Made by a program: the position numbers and the translations under genes. From Pagrus major (taxonomy: Eukaryota; Chordata; Actinopteri; Spariformes; Sparidae): a stretch of 64,000 nt of DNA. The stretch covers positions 22,950,665-23,014,664 of the forward strand of contig NC_133221.1 in assembly GCF_040436345.1 (NCBI RefSeq), in the 5' to 3' direction. Of the stretch, positions 14,069 to 26,198 are shown piece by piece; position 1 is the stretch's first letter, and the number at the start of each line of letters is the position of its first letter. Below the pieces are notes generated by a model. It ran no database searches, was not told where the DNA came from, and worked only from the letters and a program-made list of their open reading frames with translations.

Positions 14069-15810
14069 ACATAAAAAAGCAAGCGTAAGTAAATACAGTT
14101 TCTAAATTTATCCGACAAAATGCCGGGCTAATGGATAATATTCAGTCTACAGGACTTCCTCAGGTAAAACTGTGCAGAATAGTCTTTAGAAAATTCCTTC
14201 AAACACTTGATAGATTAAAAAGAAATCCAGTCTGAAGAAGGAAAGCAGTCGACAAAGTGCATCGTGTGAGACGTTTAAAATTAACAATACAGTGCAGCTT
14301 CATCTGCACATCTGCAGGGAAGTATTTTTATGAGTGTTTGAGGACATGTTTATTAGCTTGCAGTAGTTCTAACAGATGGCCAGTGTGAGTTTAAGAAAGG
14401 ACAAATACGTGTTGAGACACTGAAGCAGTGTACGTCAGACTTACAGAGCAGAGTAAACACATAACTATCTGTGTTATGTACCTGAAGTGAATGCTTTCTG
14501 TTGGTGCCCATAAAGAGATGTCGTAACACTGGGAGATGCTACAGTGTCAGAGAGGTTTATAGGTGTTTAAATTGTTTAGACAAGGTGACAGTTTTCTACG
14601 TCTGAAGATCTGACACCAACATCAGAGGGTCCGAACCAGCTGACTTTGCAGCTTCCCCGTCACTCAAACGTGAACAGACTCCCTGAACTCAGAGTTTAGT
14701 GTTATTTTCCTCAAGTTTCAGGTGTCGTGATATTTGAACTCGGCAGGGTCGTGTTAGGCTTCACTGAGATGAGCTTGAGTCTAAAAGAGTACATGGAAGT
14801 TTGAGTGACGTGACGAGGTGGCAACTTTTTTATTAAGAAGCTTGAAAGTGGAAAATAGTTGCTAGAAAACACAAGTTCATACATGATTCAGAGATGTAAA
14901 GAATTATCTTAGTTAGTGTGAGTTGTTGTATCTCTTGATGGCTGAGGTGATAACAGGCATGTTCGCAAAGTGAAATATTAATCATTTTTTATTTGCTTTT
15001 ATATTTTTAAGGTTTGAACGATCCTTTCACTGCGGAGGGAGTCTCAATAACTGCAGGAGCCATGAAAAACACTCACGGCTGTTTTTCTGAATTCCTGTCA
15101 TTCCTGAGTCCTGACATTGACTTTTTGGAGATGTGAACGTTATTGGCTGACAGCAGAATCATGGCAGTAGTCTAGTAGTCACAGGCCATATTTGTTATCA
15201 GAGGAGCTGACAGCTGGAGAGAGGAACTGCAATGCAACAGGCTGATGGATGATGGTCAGTGGACAGCTTCAAAAATGAGAAAGTGTTTAACTGCTCAAAT
15301 CATCACATTTAATAAAGATTTGATACATTTTAATGTGACTTGGCACCTGAAATTAAACAGCCGTTAAAGCTTTGATTCATTGTCATTGCATAAAAAAATT
15401 CCTTTTCACTGAAGTTAATGTTAATACGATTGGGTTTGTCCCCGTTACCATTGCCATCATTGGTTTGAAAGAAACTTCTTCATGTTCTTTATGTAGCGAC
15501 TTTACATTGGTTAGGGTTAGTAAAGATCATGTTTTGGCTTACCTGGTTCTGATGCTACAAAAATGGCTGCAAATTGTTCTGATATCTTAAAACTCTTCAG
15601 CGGTTTCCAGCTTGCAAATATTGAAACAGCATCTTGAACAGTGGTCTCTGGTTTGCCAGATCTGAAGTTAGAAAATAGCCTTATGGACTATTAGTAACAA
15701 TATTTTCTGCTGAGCCAATGTGGCTCAAAAGCGACTGGGTAACATGAATACCTTACAAAAATGTCATCACAGAACACACTAAAGCTCATATTGTGCAGGC
15801 ACTACTTTAA
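14069..15810. other. gene-free stretch
   Basis: Nothing recognised. The 72-aa frame at 15,372-15,590 has no family motif. Confidence 0.45.
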
Positions 15811-16105
15811 AGGACCTCTATAAAGTTGGGAAACAGATTAAAACATAATGCTCAATGGTCATTGGTGCAACAAAAACAAAGATATTGTGACTTTTAGTCC
15901 CTAGTATGAATCAGGATACAAAAACACTTGATCCTACAATTCCCACCATGCAATAGCATCTTTTATTAAACCCTCTCTGCGTGGTAAACAACAATGTCTT
16001 TCAAAGCTTTGACCCTTCAGTTTGTAAATAAATCTGCAGTCCTTGAAGTGAAGATAATTATCACGGAAATAATTGTTTTCTGAAACAGTTTAGTGAAGTG
16101 CCCCT
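15811..16105 (+). mobile_element. TTAA-flanked MITE-like element (family C)
   Basis: Flanked on both sides by TTAA (15,807-15,810 and 16,106-16,109). It starts AGGACCTCTATAAAG and ends AGTGAAGTGCCCCT, so both ends share only the AGG/CCT outer bases. It is about 295 bp with no coding capacity. The TTAA duplication is the signature of piggyBac-type insertion. Only one copy lies in the window, so the call rests on the ends alone. Confidence 0.45.
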
Positions 16106-16599
16106 TTAATTCTCCTATCAATAACTCTCTGAACTGTTCCTAACCTCTTCAATCTTCCATTCACCTCTTCATTTACACTAGATAAGGCCCTCATGAGCTC
16201 TCACCACCCATATCAGCGAATTCAGGTGAAGGAATGTTTCATATAAACAAAAATCTACCTTCGATTATCACATATTCTCTACAATACGTCACTTACGCTT
16301 GCTAGTAACAACAACAACAACAACAAACAACAGCAACAACACTGAGGTCGAGAGATATCACTGTATCACTGGGGCAAGAGGTCTGCAGCTGTCTTGTTCG
16401 TCTTTTGGTGTAAGTTGTTCCCGGATAAGAGAATCATGCTAAAAGCTTAAACTGTAAACGGGAGCCAAGAAATGTCTCCCCCCATTTTATCCTGCATGGC
16501 AGCACTACAAAAGTAGCTTAGCATGGGAATAGGGAGATAGATAAATGTGACAAAAGGAGGATGAAGGCGAGCCAAATGGATGGAGGGGGAGAGATGAAA

Positions 16600-16602
<3 letters not shown>
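16106..16602. other. gene-free stretch
   Basis: Nothing recognised. A (CAA)n-like run lies at about 16,309-16,340. Confidence 0.45.

Positions 16603-16669
<67 letters not shown>
16603..16669. repeat. (GT)n microsatellite, 67 bp
   Basis: Pure GT run. The Thr-His frames seen on the minus strand (16,447-16,794) are artefacts of it. Confidence 0.95.
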
Positions 16670-16670
<1 letters not shown>

Positions 16671-19168
16671 AGTTCAGATGGCTCCCACACTTTAAAAAGA
16701 GCAGGGAGGGAAAATTCCCATGATCTGCTGGGTACTGTGGACTTAGCCAGTAGATAGTACAATAATTAATATTCCAGACATGATAATAAAGCATTAAAGT
16801 GCTTTATTTACTGCACATGCGATGGAAAGCAATAATGATTAATATATTAGCTGTTCAACATTGTTTATGAACAGTTCAGGTTAAATTTAAGGACTCACTA
16901 CTGCAGAAATTCCCCATTTGAAGTCTTTTTTTGTCTATAATAAGCCAGTGTTTCCATCCATCTGCTTTTTGACTAATTCCAGTCATATTTCAAGGAAATC
17001 AGCAAAAGAAAATGAGAATTTATGCTCACTTATATCCACTACCATTAATATTTGAGCAGTATACTCCAGAATATTAGAATTCTGCATACAGGTGCTTTTA
17101 CAACAGTGAAGAAGAGGGGACAAAAGAGCACGTGAAGGGGAGAGAGCCAATCAAACCTCAAACAGAGGAAAACAATATAGAAATCTGGACTTTATGTATG
17201 TTTATACCATAGTCTGGGTGAATACTCAATTCTGATTTGCTGCACAGTGTCCATTAATTCCTGATAATGGAGGCCGACTGAGTAGTTCCAGTGAAATTGT
17301 CTGTGACAGTAGCATCCTTCGGTGCCTCATCCTCTGATCACCACAGGATGGTGACTGCCCTCTGGACTTAATGATACCTTCTGTCATATAAGCGATCATC
17401 TCACATCCCAGTCACTATTCAACACGTTACTTCAGGCTGCAGCCGACAGTGCACATGGCCTATACTGTTGAGTAAAAAGCTTGACATTGATTTTGGGACG
17501 ATGACACGGCTGGCTAGCTTACTAGTCTTGTTTGTCCATTTAGTGGAGTAGTGAACAATGTTTCCATGAATGTGGTGATGTGCCCTTTCTTCACCCCCTC
17601 CATGTGGTGCCCTTTATATTTTTTTGGCCCCTGCCCCGCACACATCTTGAGTCCGCCACTGCTAAAAAACCTTGTTTTCTTTAAACAAGGGAACAATTCT
17701 GGCCCTGCAGTGAATTATTCCATCCTGTTTCCAATATAAATCAATTTGTTTGAAGAAAAGCAGATCACATAGGGAGATTCAATTACACTTGATTATTCCA
17801 AATTTATGAAACTGGCTGATTCACACTGGAAACAGGTTAGCAGCTGTAACGGTCACTACACTGGAAGATTTTTTGATTATTATTTATAAAAGAACTTAAA
17901 ATATATTACAGTTTTGCCATAAATGTCCATATCAGCTAACACACACCTCTAGAGAACCTGCAAGAAAACACAAAGCATTTACAGCATCCTCATCACCACC
18001 ATCTCACTCCACCTCCCTCACTACATAGACAATATCTCCACCTGTTATAGATGACTAACCCAAAACCGTCATAGTCCCAGGCAGCTGCATTGTTAAACCA
18101 TTTCTATCCAGAGACAAAACCACCAGTCTGCTGCGACTCATCAGCATTTAACAAAGCAAACGTCAGATTTACCAAAAAAAGAAAAGATAGTTGTAGTGAG
18201 AGAGACAGAGGGCCGGTGAATCAACGGATCAGAGAGAAAGAATGAGAAGGAAAAAAAAGTGAAAGGTCACAGCACACGTAGCGCTGACATAAAAGAACGT
18301 CCCGTCCTTTCCTGAACGGGGCCCTCGCTGTTCAAACAACTTTTAACAGTCAAAGGGTGAATCAAAAGGGAGATGGTAAAAATGCTGCTTCCCCTGTTAA
18401 GGCCTGTGTTCACAGGCTTGTGAATGAGCGCTGTGTACACACACAAATGCTGTTTCATGGTGAAAACAGGAAGACAAAGAAAATAACGAGGATGGAGGTT
18501 CAGAGGAGGGGGACAAAGGGAAAATGTAACGAGGAACGAGAAGCTAAAAGCCACGATTTAATGAATCGTGTGAGGTCAGACTGTAAAAGAATCCTTTTGC
18601 CGACTGCCTCTTTTCAAAAACACACACTCTACACACATGTAGAGATGTAACATCTTGGCACATGCCCACTATCCACAGGTGAAGGACATGGTTGGAGTCT
18701 TTGGATGAGAAGAGGGGAAGTTGCCATTACCAAGTGTGCAGATGTTGGAACTTTATGGTGGAGGATTTGATTTATTTACCTTGTAAAACCAGTTTTTACA
18801 TTTGTCAAGCAGGAAATGGAAGTTTGAACAGCCATTTACAGCTTAAAGTGAGTCATACGCCCTCACAGCCCATCCAAACCCAATTTCAGCCCATTCCAGT
18901 CATTTTTTATTCTTTGGACTTTAAAGCACATGGAATTCCACCAGTACAGTACATTACTTTCTCAACCCTGTAACTTAAGGCCCATTTCCTCTAGCGAGTC
19001 AGCACACAGAGGAGTAAAGCTCAGTCAACGATTACAGCCAGGCCTTGTCTTCTGTGGGTTTAAGTCCTCAAGCACTAACAGGTGTGTCTAATATTAGACC
19101 TTAGCCAGGACCCATCACTTCTTACTCAAATTCAATACTATAATAAACACTATAATTATTCATATTAA
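16670..19168. other. gene-free stretch
   Basis: No exon is recognised. Positions 17,560-17,670 ('TGAGTCCGCCACTG') look like a short repeat fragment, and a related 'GTGGACTCAAGCAGTG' segment occurs near 59,261-59,277. Overlapping short frames near 18,270-18,970 show no family motif. Confidence 0.4.
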
Positions 19169-19380
19169 AGGAGACATATGCTCATTTTCAGGTTCATAAT
19201 TTCATGTTGGGTTACTTCTAGAATAGGTTTACATGCTTTAGTTCTCAAAAAACTCATACTGTCCAGTGCAGCAGCCCCAAATACCCAGTCTGCTCTGATT
19301 GGTCAGCTGTCACACGCCTGAGCCAACACTGCTTACAACAATAGAGCAGCTGTGTTAAAGTATTTTCTTATATGCCAAAC
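19169..19380 (+). mobile_element. TTAA-type MITE (family E), forward copy
   Basis: It starts after TTAA (19,165-19,168) with AGGAGACATATGCTCATTTT, then 'CAGGTTCATA', 'TTTACATGCTTTAG' and 'CTGCTCTGATTGG'. The same blocks occur in reverse order and orientation at about 32,060-32,273 inside apeh intron 1, so this is a dispersed repeat family. The right end is not clear and is set where the next repeat family begins. It has no coding capacity. Confidence 0.65.
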
Positions 19381-19429
19381 TAGCCACTAGCTATATATTC
19401 CAGTGCATATGCTTTTTTCACACAGTATG

Positions 19430-19885
19430 TGGGAAATATAGCTCATTCGCTTTCTTGCAAAGAGAAGATCAATGCCACTCTCATGTTTATACGGTCAATA
19501 TGAAGCTTTAGCTAGCAACGGGTTAGCTTAGTTTAGGATAAAGCCTTGAAACCAACCTGTCTTTGCTCAAAGGTAACAGAATCCACCTATCAGCACCTTC
19601 CACGAGTTTTGTCCTCAGCGTGTGGTTGCCAGGCAAACAGACAATCCAGGAAGTTATTGCACACAACAGAAATTGTTATTTTATATAAAACCATGTAAAA
19701 AGAAATAAAATATTGTTTTAACCTGTCTGATTTTACTTTTGGTATCTTGGGACGCAGCCCCGCTAGCTGTTTGCTCTTTTCCATTATTTATGTTCAGCTA
19801 TGCTAACCACCTGCTGGTTGTAGCATCATATTTAGTATAAATACATGAGACTGGAATCAATCTTCTCATCTAACTCTTAACTCTT
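19430..19885 (+). repeat. interspersed repeat (family F), near full length
   Basis: This contains 'GGGTTAGCTTAGTTTAGGATAAAG' near the start and 'TGGTTGTAGCATCATATTTAG' with 'GAATCAATCTTCTCAT' at the end. Fragments of the same family are in apeh introns at 25,425-25,565 (right part, 'TGATTGTAGCTTCATATTTAG') and 27,365-27,600 (left part, 'TTAGCTTAGCTTAGCATAAA'). It is a non-coding teleost repeat, probably a MITE. Its termini are not defined here. Confidence 0.55.
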
Positions 19886-22800
19886 AATATTAATAATATT
19901 CTTATTCTTAATATTCCTTTAATTCATGGGAGACAACAGTTTGATCTAAAGTACTCACAAGACTGCCAAAGAAAATGTTTTATAGACAGAGCACTACATA
20001 GCAGCACATGATGAATTTCAGTTTCCACTTGTGTGAAAGAGAAACAATGACAATGAAAATGAACCAAAATGAAATTTAATTTGCAGATTGAGCAGTATAA
20101 ATGTGCCTGGAACATTTAATGGCGATGATTGAACACTTTCCATGTGCACGTTCCAGGAGCTTCCCTCTGGCTCCGTCCTCGAGCCAGAATGTCTTCTAAT
20201 GGGAAGATTTACCATGAAATTTGCTGAGTGAATTCATGCATCCTTGGGAATGAAGCCTTCACTCACTGATGTCTGTTTGCCGGACAATTTAACCCGACCT
20301 GGCTCTCCCCTGTTTTATTCTCCTCAGCTTTTTCCATCATTCTCTGCCGTGCTGTGTTTTCTCTGTCTTCTTTCTCTGCAGCCGGCTGGAGAGGGGAAGC
20401 ACCAGAACAAACCACATCCAAAGGGCTCTTTGTCCTCCAGCGTCAGAAAGCACACTTGCACTCTTCCCTCCCTTTGTCTGCCTACCTCCTACATCCACCC
20501 AGCATGAGCATGAGTCTTTCCCCTGTCTTCAGCTCTCAACAATGCCTCATCTCTGTGTCCCGGCCCACACACCAGAATACCACAGCGGGGCGCCCCGAAC
20601 TTCTCCCGCTATCAGGCACCCAGTCGCCTTTGTCTCGCTCCGCTTTTCTTTATCTGTCGCTTCCTCATCAACGCAGTCTCTCAATCTGCATCCTTTTCTC
20701 CCTCCATCTCTCAAATTGGTGACCTCACCCAACACCCACATTACAGTGACTTCATCAGGCGGCAGCTGCATTCAAGGCCGCAGAGAAAAAGTGTTGGTGG
20801 AGGGGACAATTAACACCGCCGCTGTGTCTGGGACACCAGGGTGAGACTGCTGAGAGGAAACTTCTGGAACATATCAACCACCTCGACCTAATACCATCTG
20901 AGGCACTTAATCTTTGAAAATCTGCATCTGTGAAATTCATTTGTCAGCAGTATCAGTTGAAGGAATGACCACTTGTGTTGTCTGGGAAATGAAAGTGGTG
21001 GGACTGTTGAAGGTCGCTATGAAGTCTCAACAAAGCCACCAACGCACTGACAAACACAGGGAGTGCTTTCCTCAGAAACTGCACCTCTTATCAGTGTCCC
21101 ACGTCTCAGATGTTTTCACATGTTGCCCCTATTCTTTTAGAGACAGAGGTAACATTTGTGCATTAAAATGCCAAAAAAACGACTGGAGCTTTGTTCAGGG
21201 CTGATTCTAGCTTTTTGGGGGGACCTATGCAAAATGTTGTATGTTGGCTGATATTTTGTGAAAGTGTTATGTGTGTCGGGGGGATCCCATATGCTTTTTA
21301 TCTATTTTATTTGTTTGAACAAAATTATATATACAGTGTCCTCATAAAGCACAGCAAGATGGAAGGTAGAATAAATAATTTTCAGTATTACTGTGTAACA
21401 GAGTCTGGTCTCCTCAGTGTTATTTCCTTCAAGTCTCAAGACAAACAGATAGCTCTTGTTTTAGCTTGTTCTTATTATCTATTACGACTAATTTTCGGGA
21501 CAAACAGGACAGAATTCGGGATTTGAGAACAGATCGTAGTTCAGGACTGTCCCAAATTTTTCAGGATGCTGGTCGCCCTGGTGCTGAGTCACCACGACGA
21601 GGTGCCCCCTGATCCTATCAGACACACCCAGTTTAGTCAATCAGTTATATACATCACAATTTTGTTTCAGCATGGGGCCCCCTGGTGGCTTCTTGGAACC
21701 TGCGCAACCGCATAGTCTGCATACAGCAAGAAACGGCCAAAATTGTCCAAAGCCCAAAAAATCTGTAATTGAACGGTGCAGTTCATTTGTTTCGCCTGTT
21801 GCTATAACCCCCTGGGAAAACATCAGAGGATGCATCAAAGATTGAGGAAAGAAGTCAGCAAATTAGACAACATAATGTGAATAAAACTTTAAAACATTAC
21901 CTTTTCAGTGAATATTTCTGCTCAATTCACTTAGATTTTCATCAGGAATGGGGGTTGTTTAACAACGAAAGCCCATGCTCCCACACTACTTACGTCTTTT
22001 GTTTTGATTGAGAGCCCCCTAGCAGCAGAAATTACATACTGCGTGTTTGTGGACAGGGTTGGTTTGCTGAATGATACAGAAAATCTGTAATGCTAATCCC
22101 ACAATTTGAACTGCCAAGTGCCAAATGGAGGAAAGACAATGTGAAACAGCGTCTGGTGAGGAGACGTAAATATCTGGTAAGCAAGAGAGCCAGATATTTT
22201 CCTCAAGAGATGATCACCATGACAAAAAAAATCCAGAACTGAGGGAAACAGCCAGAGTCAGGAAGAGATCACTTTGTCGGATCTTGTCTGTAAGTTTGAA
22301 CTTTGTTACAACGGATTATTTGTTCGGGCAGCACAGCAAGGAAGGTGGTCAACAGCCTCAATTTAAGAGTCCAGATGAGGTTTCGTGTGGTTTGGGTGAT
22401 TTACAGCTCTGTAGTGGGTCCGTGTGGTTACAAGGCCTCAGATGTCAGATTTTGAAATGTGACTGTTCAAGTTTCATGCAGCACTTTGAGCTCTGGATCT
22501 CTTTGACTCTGATGATGGTGAGTCAGGCCAACAAGAAGGTCGCACTTGCACAACAAAAAAAACAACTTATTTTAATGTGCAATGGCATTTGTGTGCATTT
22601 AGACTGAAGCATCCATGTATATATGTTTTATGATGTTAAATTATATATTTTCAATGGAATAGATGTTGAGAGAAAAGGAAAACTGTTACATAGACAGAGT
22701 GTGCCATCTGCTGGACAGTGTGCTGATTACATGTACTGCACTGTACGTGTAAAACTGCATGTGACACAGTCTCAACAGGCATACAATTAGGCAGTCATCT

Positions 22801-22930
22801 TGCCAGATGAGTGAGGAGTAATATCTTTTGTCTGGAAAAATGAATAATAAATGTGATGATAATTATCACTTGATTGTTGAACTGAGTGATCAAACACAAC
22901 ATAATCCACACATCACTACAGGTTTGTAAA
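19886..22930. other. gene-free stretch between repeats and apeh 3' end
   Basis: No exon is recognised. Ser/Pro-rich frames at 20,244-20,840 overlap each other in several frames and have no domain. They look like chance open sequence in a pyrimidine-rich segment. The region 20,000-20,250 is simple-repeat-free and could hold conserved non-coding sequence, but this cannot be tested here. The segment 21,190-21,800 looks like decayed transposon sequence without recognisable ends. Confidence 0.4.
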
Positions 22931-22936
22931 AGTTTC

Positions 22937-22942
22937 TTTATT
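22937..22942 (-). terminator. apeh: apeh polyadenylation signal (AATAAA)
   Basis: AATAAA on the minus strand, about 130 bases beyond the apeh stop codon. It is the first canonical signal downstream, giving a short 3' UTR that should end near 22,920. Confidence 0.6.
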
Positions 22943-23069
22943 ACATGCTTTGATTTAGAAATGAGTTTACAAAATGTTGAACAATGTAACATACAGAATG
23001 TTTTTTGTTTTGTTATTAAAAAGGCAGTGGTGTGTTCAAGTCTGTCAACTGCTGTGATGGTCAGCTAAT

Positions 23070-25900
23070 TCAGCAGCAGAACTCCTTTTGGTGTGTGTGT
23101 GTTTGGAGATGCTGCTGCAGCCACAGCACCGTGTTGAGGAAGCAGTCGGCCAGCGTGTCCACTCTGGACAGAGAATGTCCATCGTCTGGGAACCACAACA
23201 ATCTGGAGGGACAAACAGAACAACAGGCACACAATTATTAGTTTCGATGAGACACAGGGTGAGGACAGCATGACTGATTTAAAACCTCTGTATGCTCTGT
23301 TGTACCTGACAGGTGAAGCTCTGCTCTTCAGTGCTTTGTAGAGCTCCAGACCCTGGTGAGGAGACACTCGCCTGTCTCTGCCCCCCAGCATCAGCAGCAC
23401 TGGAGCCTTGATCTACAATACACACAGATAAACACACTGTACCAACACACTTGGCTTCATGGCAGTTTCTGCAGATTTTGATGAGGTTTCTGTAGGTTCT
23501 TGTCGCCTTACAAAGAATGCAACGAACAACTACAGTTCCTTTATAAAAAAAAAAAAATATGCTTTTGCTCTTTATTTGTTGCTGATCTGTCTCTCCTCCT
23601 CAGTGTTGTGTATGAGCAGTCTCTCTCTCTCTCTGAGTGTGTGTGTGCTTCTGATTGAGAGCAGGTTGGACCTGCTGATTGGCTTGCTCAGCTTGATTGC
23701 TGACACGGGATTGGTCAGAGGGAGGAGAGGAGCCCTTTTTGAACAGCCAGCTGACTGCAATCTCCCTCTCCACCAATCTTCCACTTCCAACATGGACCAG
23801 TGTCTAGTTTGACTAGTGGTTTATTTGTGATGTAAACGAGTTGTGAGTAACTCAGCTGCAGTACAGTTTGTAATTTTGTAAATAGACAGACGGTGCTGTA
23901 GCATAGTAGGAGGGAGAAGCCCTTTTCTCCTGTTTATACTGATTTAGGAGTTAGGTAAGATTTTGTCTTTTGCTTATATTTTTGATTTGCAGCAGGAAGT
24001 TAGGGTAAACAGATTCTTTTGTTTGTTGTGTTGGCCTTGTTCTCCCTCTGAAGCAAAAATAAATGCTACTTTGAATATAACTCCTCTGTGACACTGGCTT
24101 TCTTGGGAGTGAAAAGAATGGGGAGACACACATCCTGTTATGTCCTGGGTTCCCCTAGACCAGGGGCGTAACACTCATCAGTATTGTAAATATTAAAATT
24201 CTGACTTTGAATATCTTCTCCAAAACTGCACCTTTTATTTCAGCTCAACAGTCAGGTCAAAATACACAAATCTAATTCTCAGACTGCCGTGGAATTAAAG
24301 GAAAAACTTTCCTTTATAATGTCCTCTTAAGTGTTTTTTTTCTCTATTACCAACTGCAAAACATAAACATTTTTAGGCGACTACTGATAAGGCTCTAAGA
24401 ACAGCAAAATGACATCATTTTTCGTAGTTTGAGGTCTAATGAGCATTGCAGGCTCTAGAAGATGCTTGTAAGACTTTAGATTTCCAGCCTTGATATTGAG
24501 GCAGCTGCATAAAGTGACAAATACAAATAACATCTGTTTCTAAGAATATGTTGTTATTTGTACATTATATTAAATACATTTTAAGTCTGTCTGACCTGAG
24601 CAGCATGTGTGATGGGTGACTTCTCCAACATGGTGGCCAGGGCCTCAGCAGTAGGGATCTGGTCATATGAATACTGAAGCCCCACACTGCTGTAACGCCT
24701 GCAGACAGAGAGAGAGAGAGAGGATGAAAGATTCTGACTTTAAAGTGGTTGGGATGTGTTGCAGTTTGTGGATAAGTTGTTGTGTACGTGCACATGTCTC
24801 ACCAGTCCACAATGTCACTGGTGCCCAGTAAAGTGGCAGCATTAATGACGGGGTTCCTGGCCGCACACGCTCTGTAGAAGTCTGGGTACTGACCAACCAG
24901 GTGACAGGAAAGGAAGCCCCCGTGTGAGCCGCCAACCACGGCCAAGCGTTTGGGATCAAGGGTGATGTCCGTCCGCAGCGCAGTGAGCACGGCCCTCTGG
25001 GGAAAGACACTCAGGTGAAATCGTTTTCAGCTGCAGGGCAGCACGAGTGTGCAGGCCTTCTACCTACAATTCGTCCTTTCCCTCCCTCCCTCATCATTAC
25101 GACTCCTGAGATGCTGTGTGAGTCAGTACCTGCACATCTTTTACATCCTGGCTCCCGATCCGACCGATCAGAGACAAAATGCTGTCCTGGCCGAACCCTG
25201 TTGATCCTCTGTAGTTCACTAGGTAGAGAAAATAAAAAGAGGAGGAGAGACAGCTAAGAAAGAGGAATGGAAAAGTCTTTGATAATGTGAATCTATCAGG
25301 ATTTTGTTTTTAGTTCTGTTCTGGTTTACACCAAATAAAACTAGAACGATTTGAACAGTTTTTCCTCACACAAGAAAAAGTCAGACCACTTTTACAGTAA
25401 ACGTCTCTCATATTTTTGTGCTAAAATGAAACTAGTCGCTATGCTAAAGCTAAGCTAGCTGCTGATTGTAGCTTCATATTTAGTGTGCCCACATAACAGT
25501 GGCGTCAATCTTCTCATTTATGAAGGCAAATTAGTAAATGACCCAACATGTCAAACTTATTCTGTGGAGAAGCTGTCTGACAAACTGAGCTGTCTCACCC
25601 ATGAGCACAGCTAAGCCAAGTTTAACCAGCCCAGCTGTGGTGCTGTTCCACTCTGCTGAGAACTGGGAGTGGGGGCCACCTGGGGGAGCAAACAACCACA
25701 CATATAATCATATTATAAAGACAATCAAGTAAAATGTTTCAATATGTTTCCACCATGTAAACAGAAATACAGCAACCAGTCAAATATGTGAAGTTAATGC
25801 AGACCATGGATGAAGACGACCAGAGGTGTCTTGGCATCGTGGAGGGGACGAGGTGGTTTCACCAGGACGGCCCCGAAGTCTAAACCAGCTGATGAAAGGA

Positions 25901-25936
<36 letters not shown>

Positions 25937-26149
25937 TTTACATTTATCATAATTTTGACGCAGTGGTGTGTGTGTGTGTGTGTGTGTGCGTGTGTGTGTG
26001 TCTCATCCTCACAGAAGTGTGTGTTGTCTTCCTCCGGTTGAGGTGTAACATCTAGAACTGACCAGTGAAAGTCAAAGGTCGTGATGGGCTGCTGCAGGGT
26101 TCGCCAGGTCACATCCTCACCTGCAGAGGGGAGGAAACCCACTCTCTAA

Positions 26150-26198
<49 letters not shown>

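Noticed and set aside
20244-20844. Cluster of 87-122 aa plus-strand frames rich in Ser and Pro
   Set aside because: They overlap in three frames with no splice support, domain or homology I recognise. A pyrimidine-rich sequence with few stops explains them.
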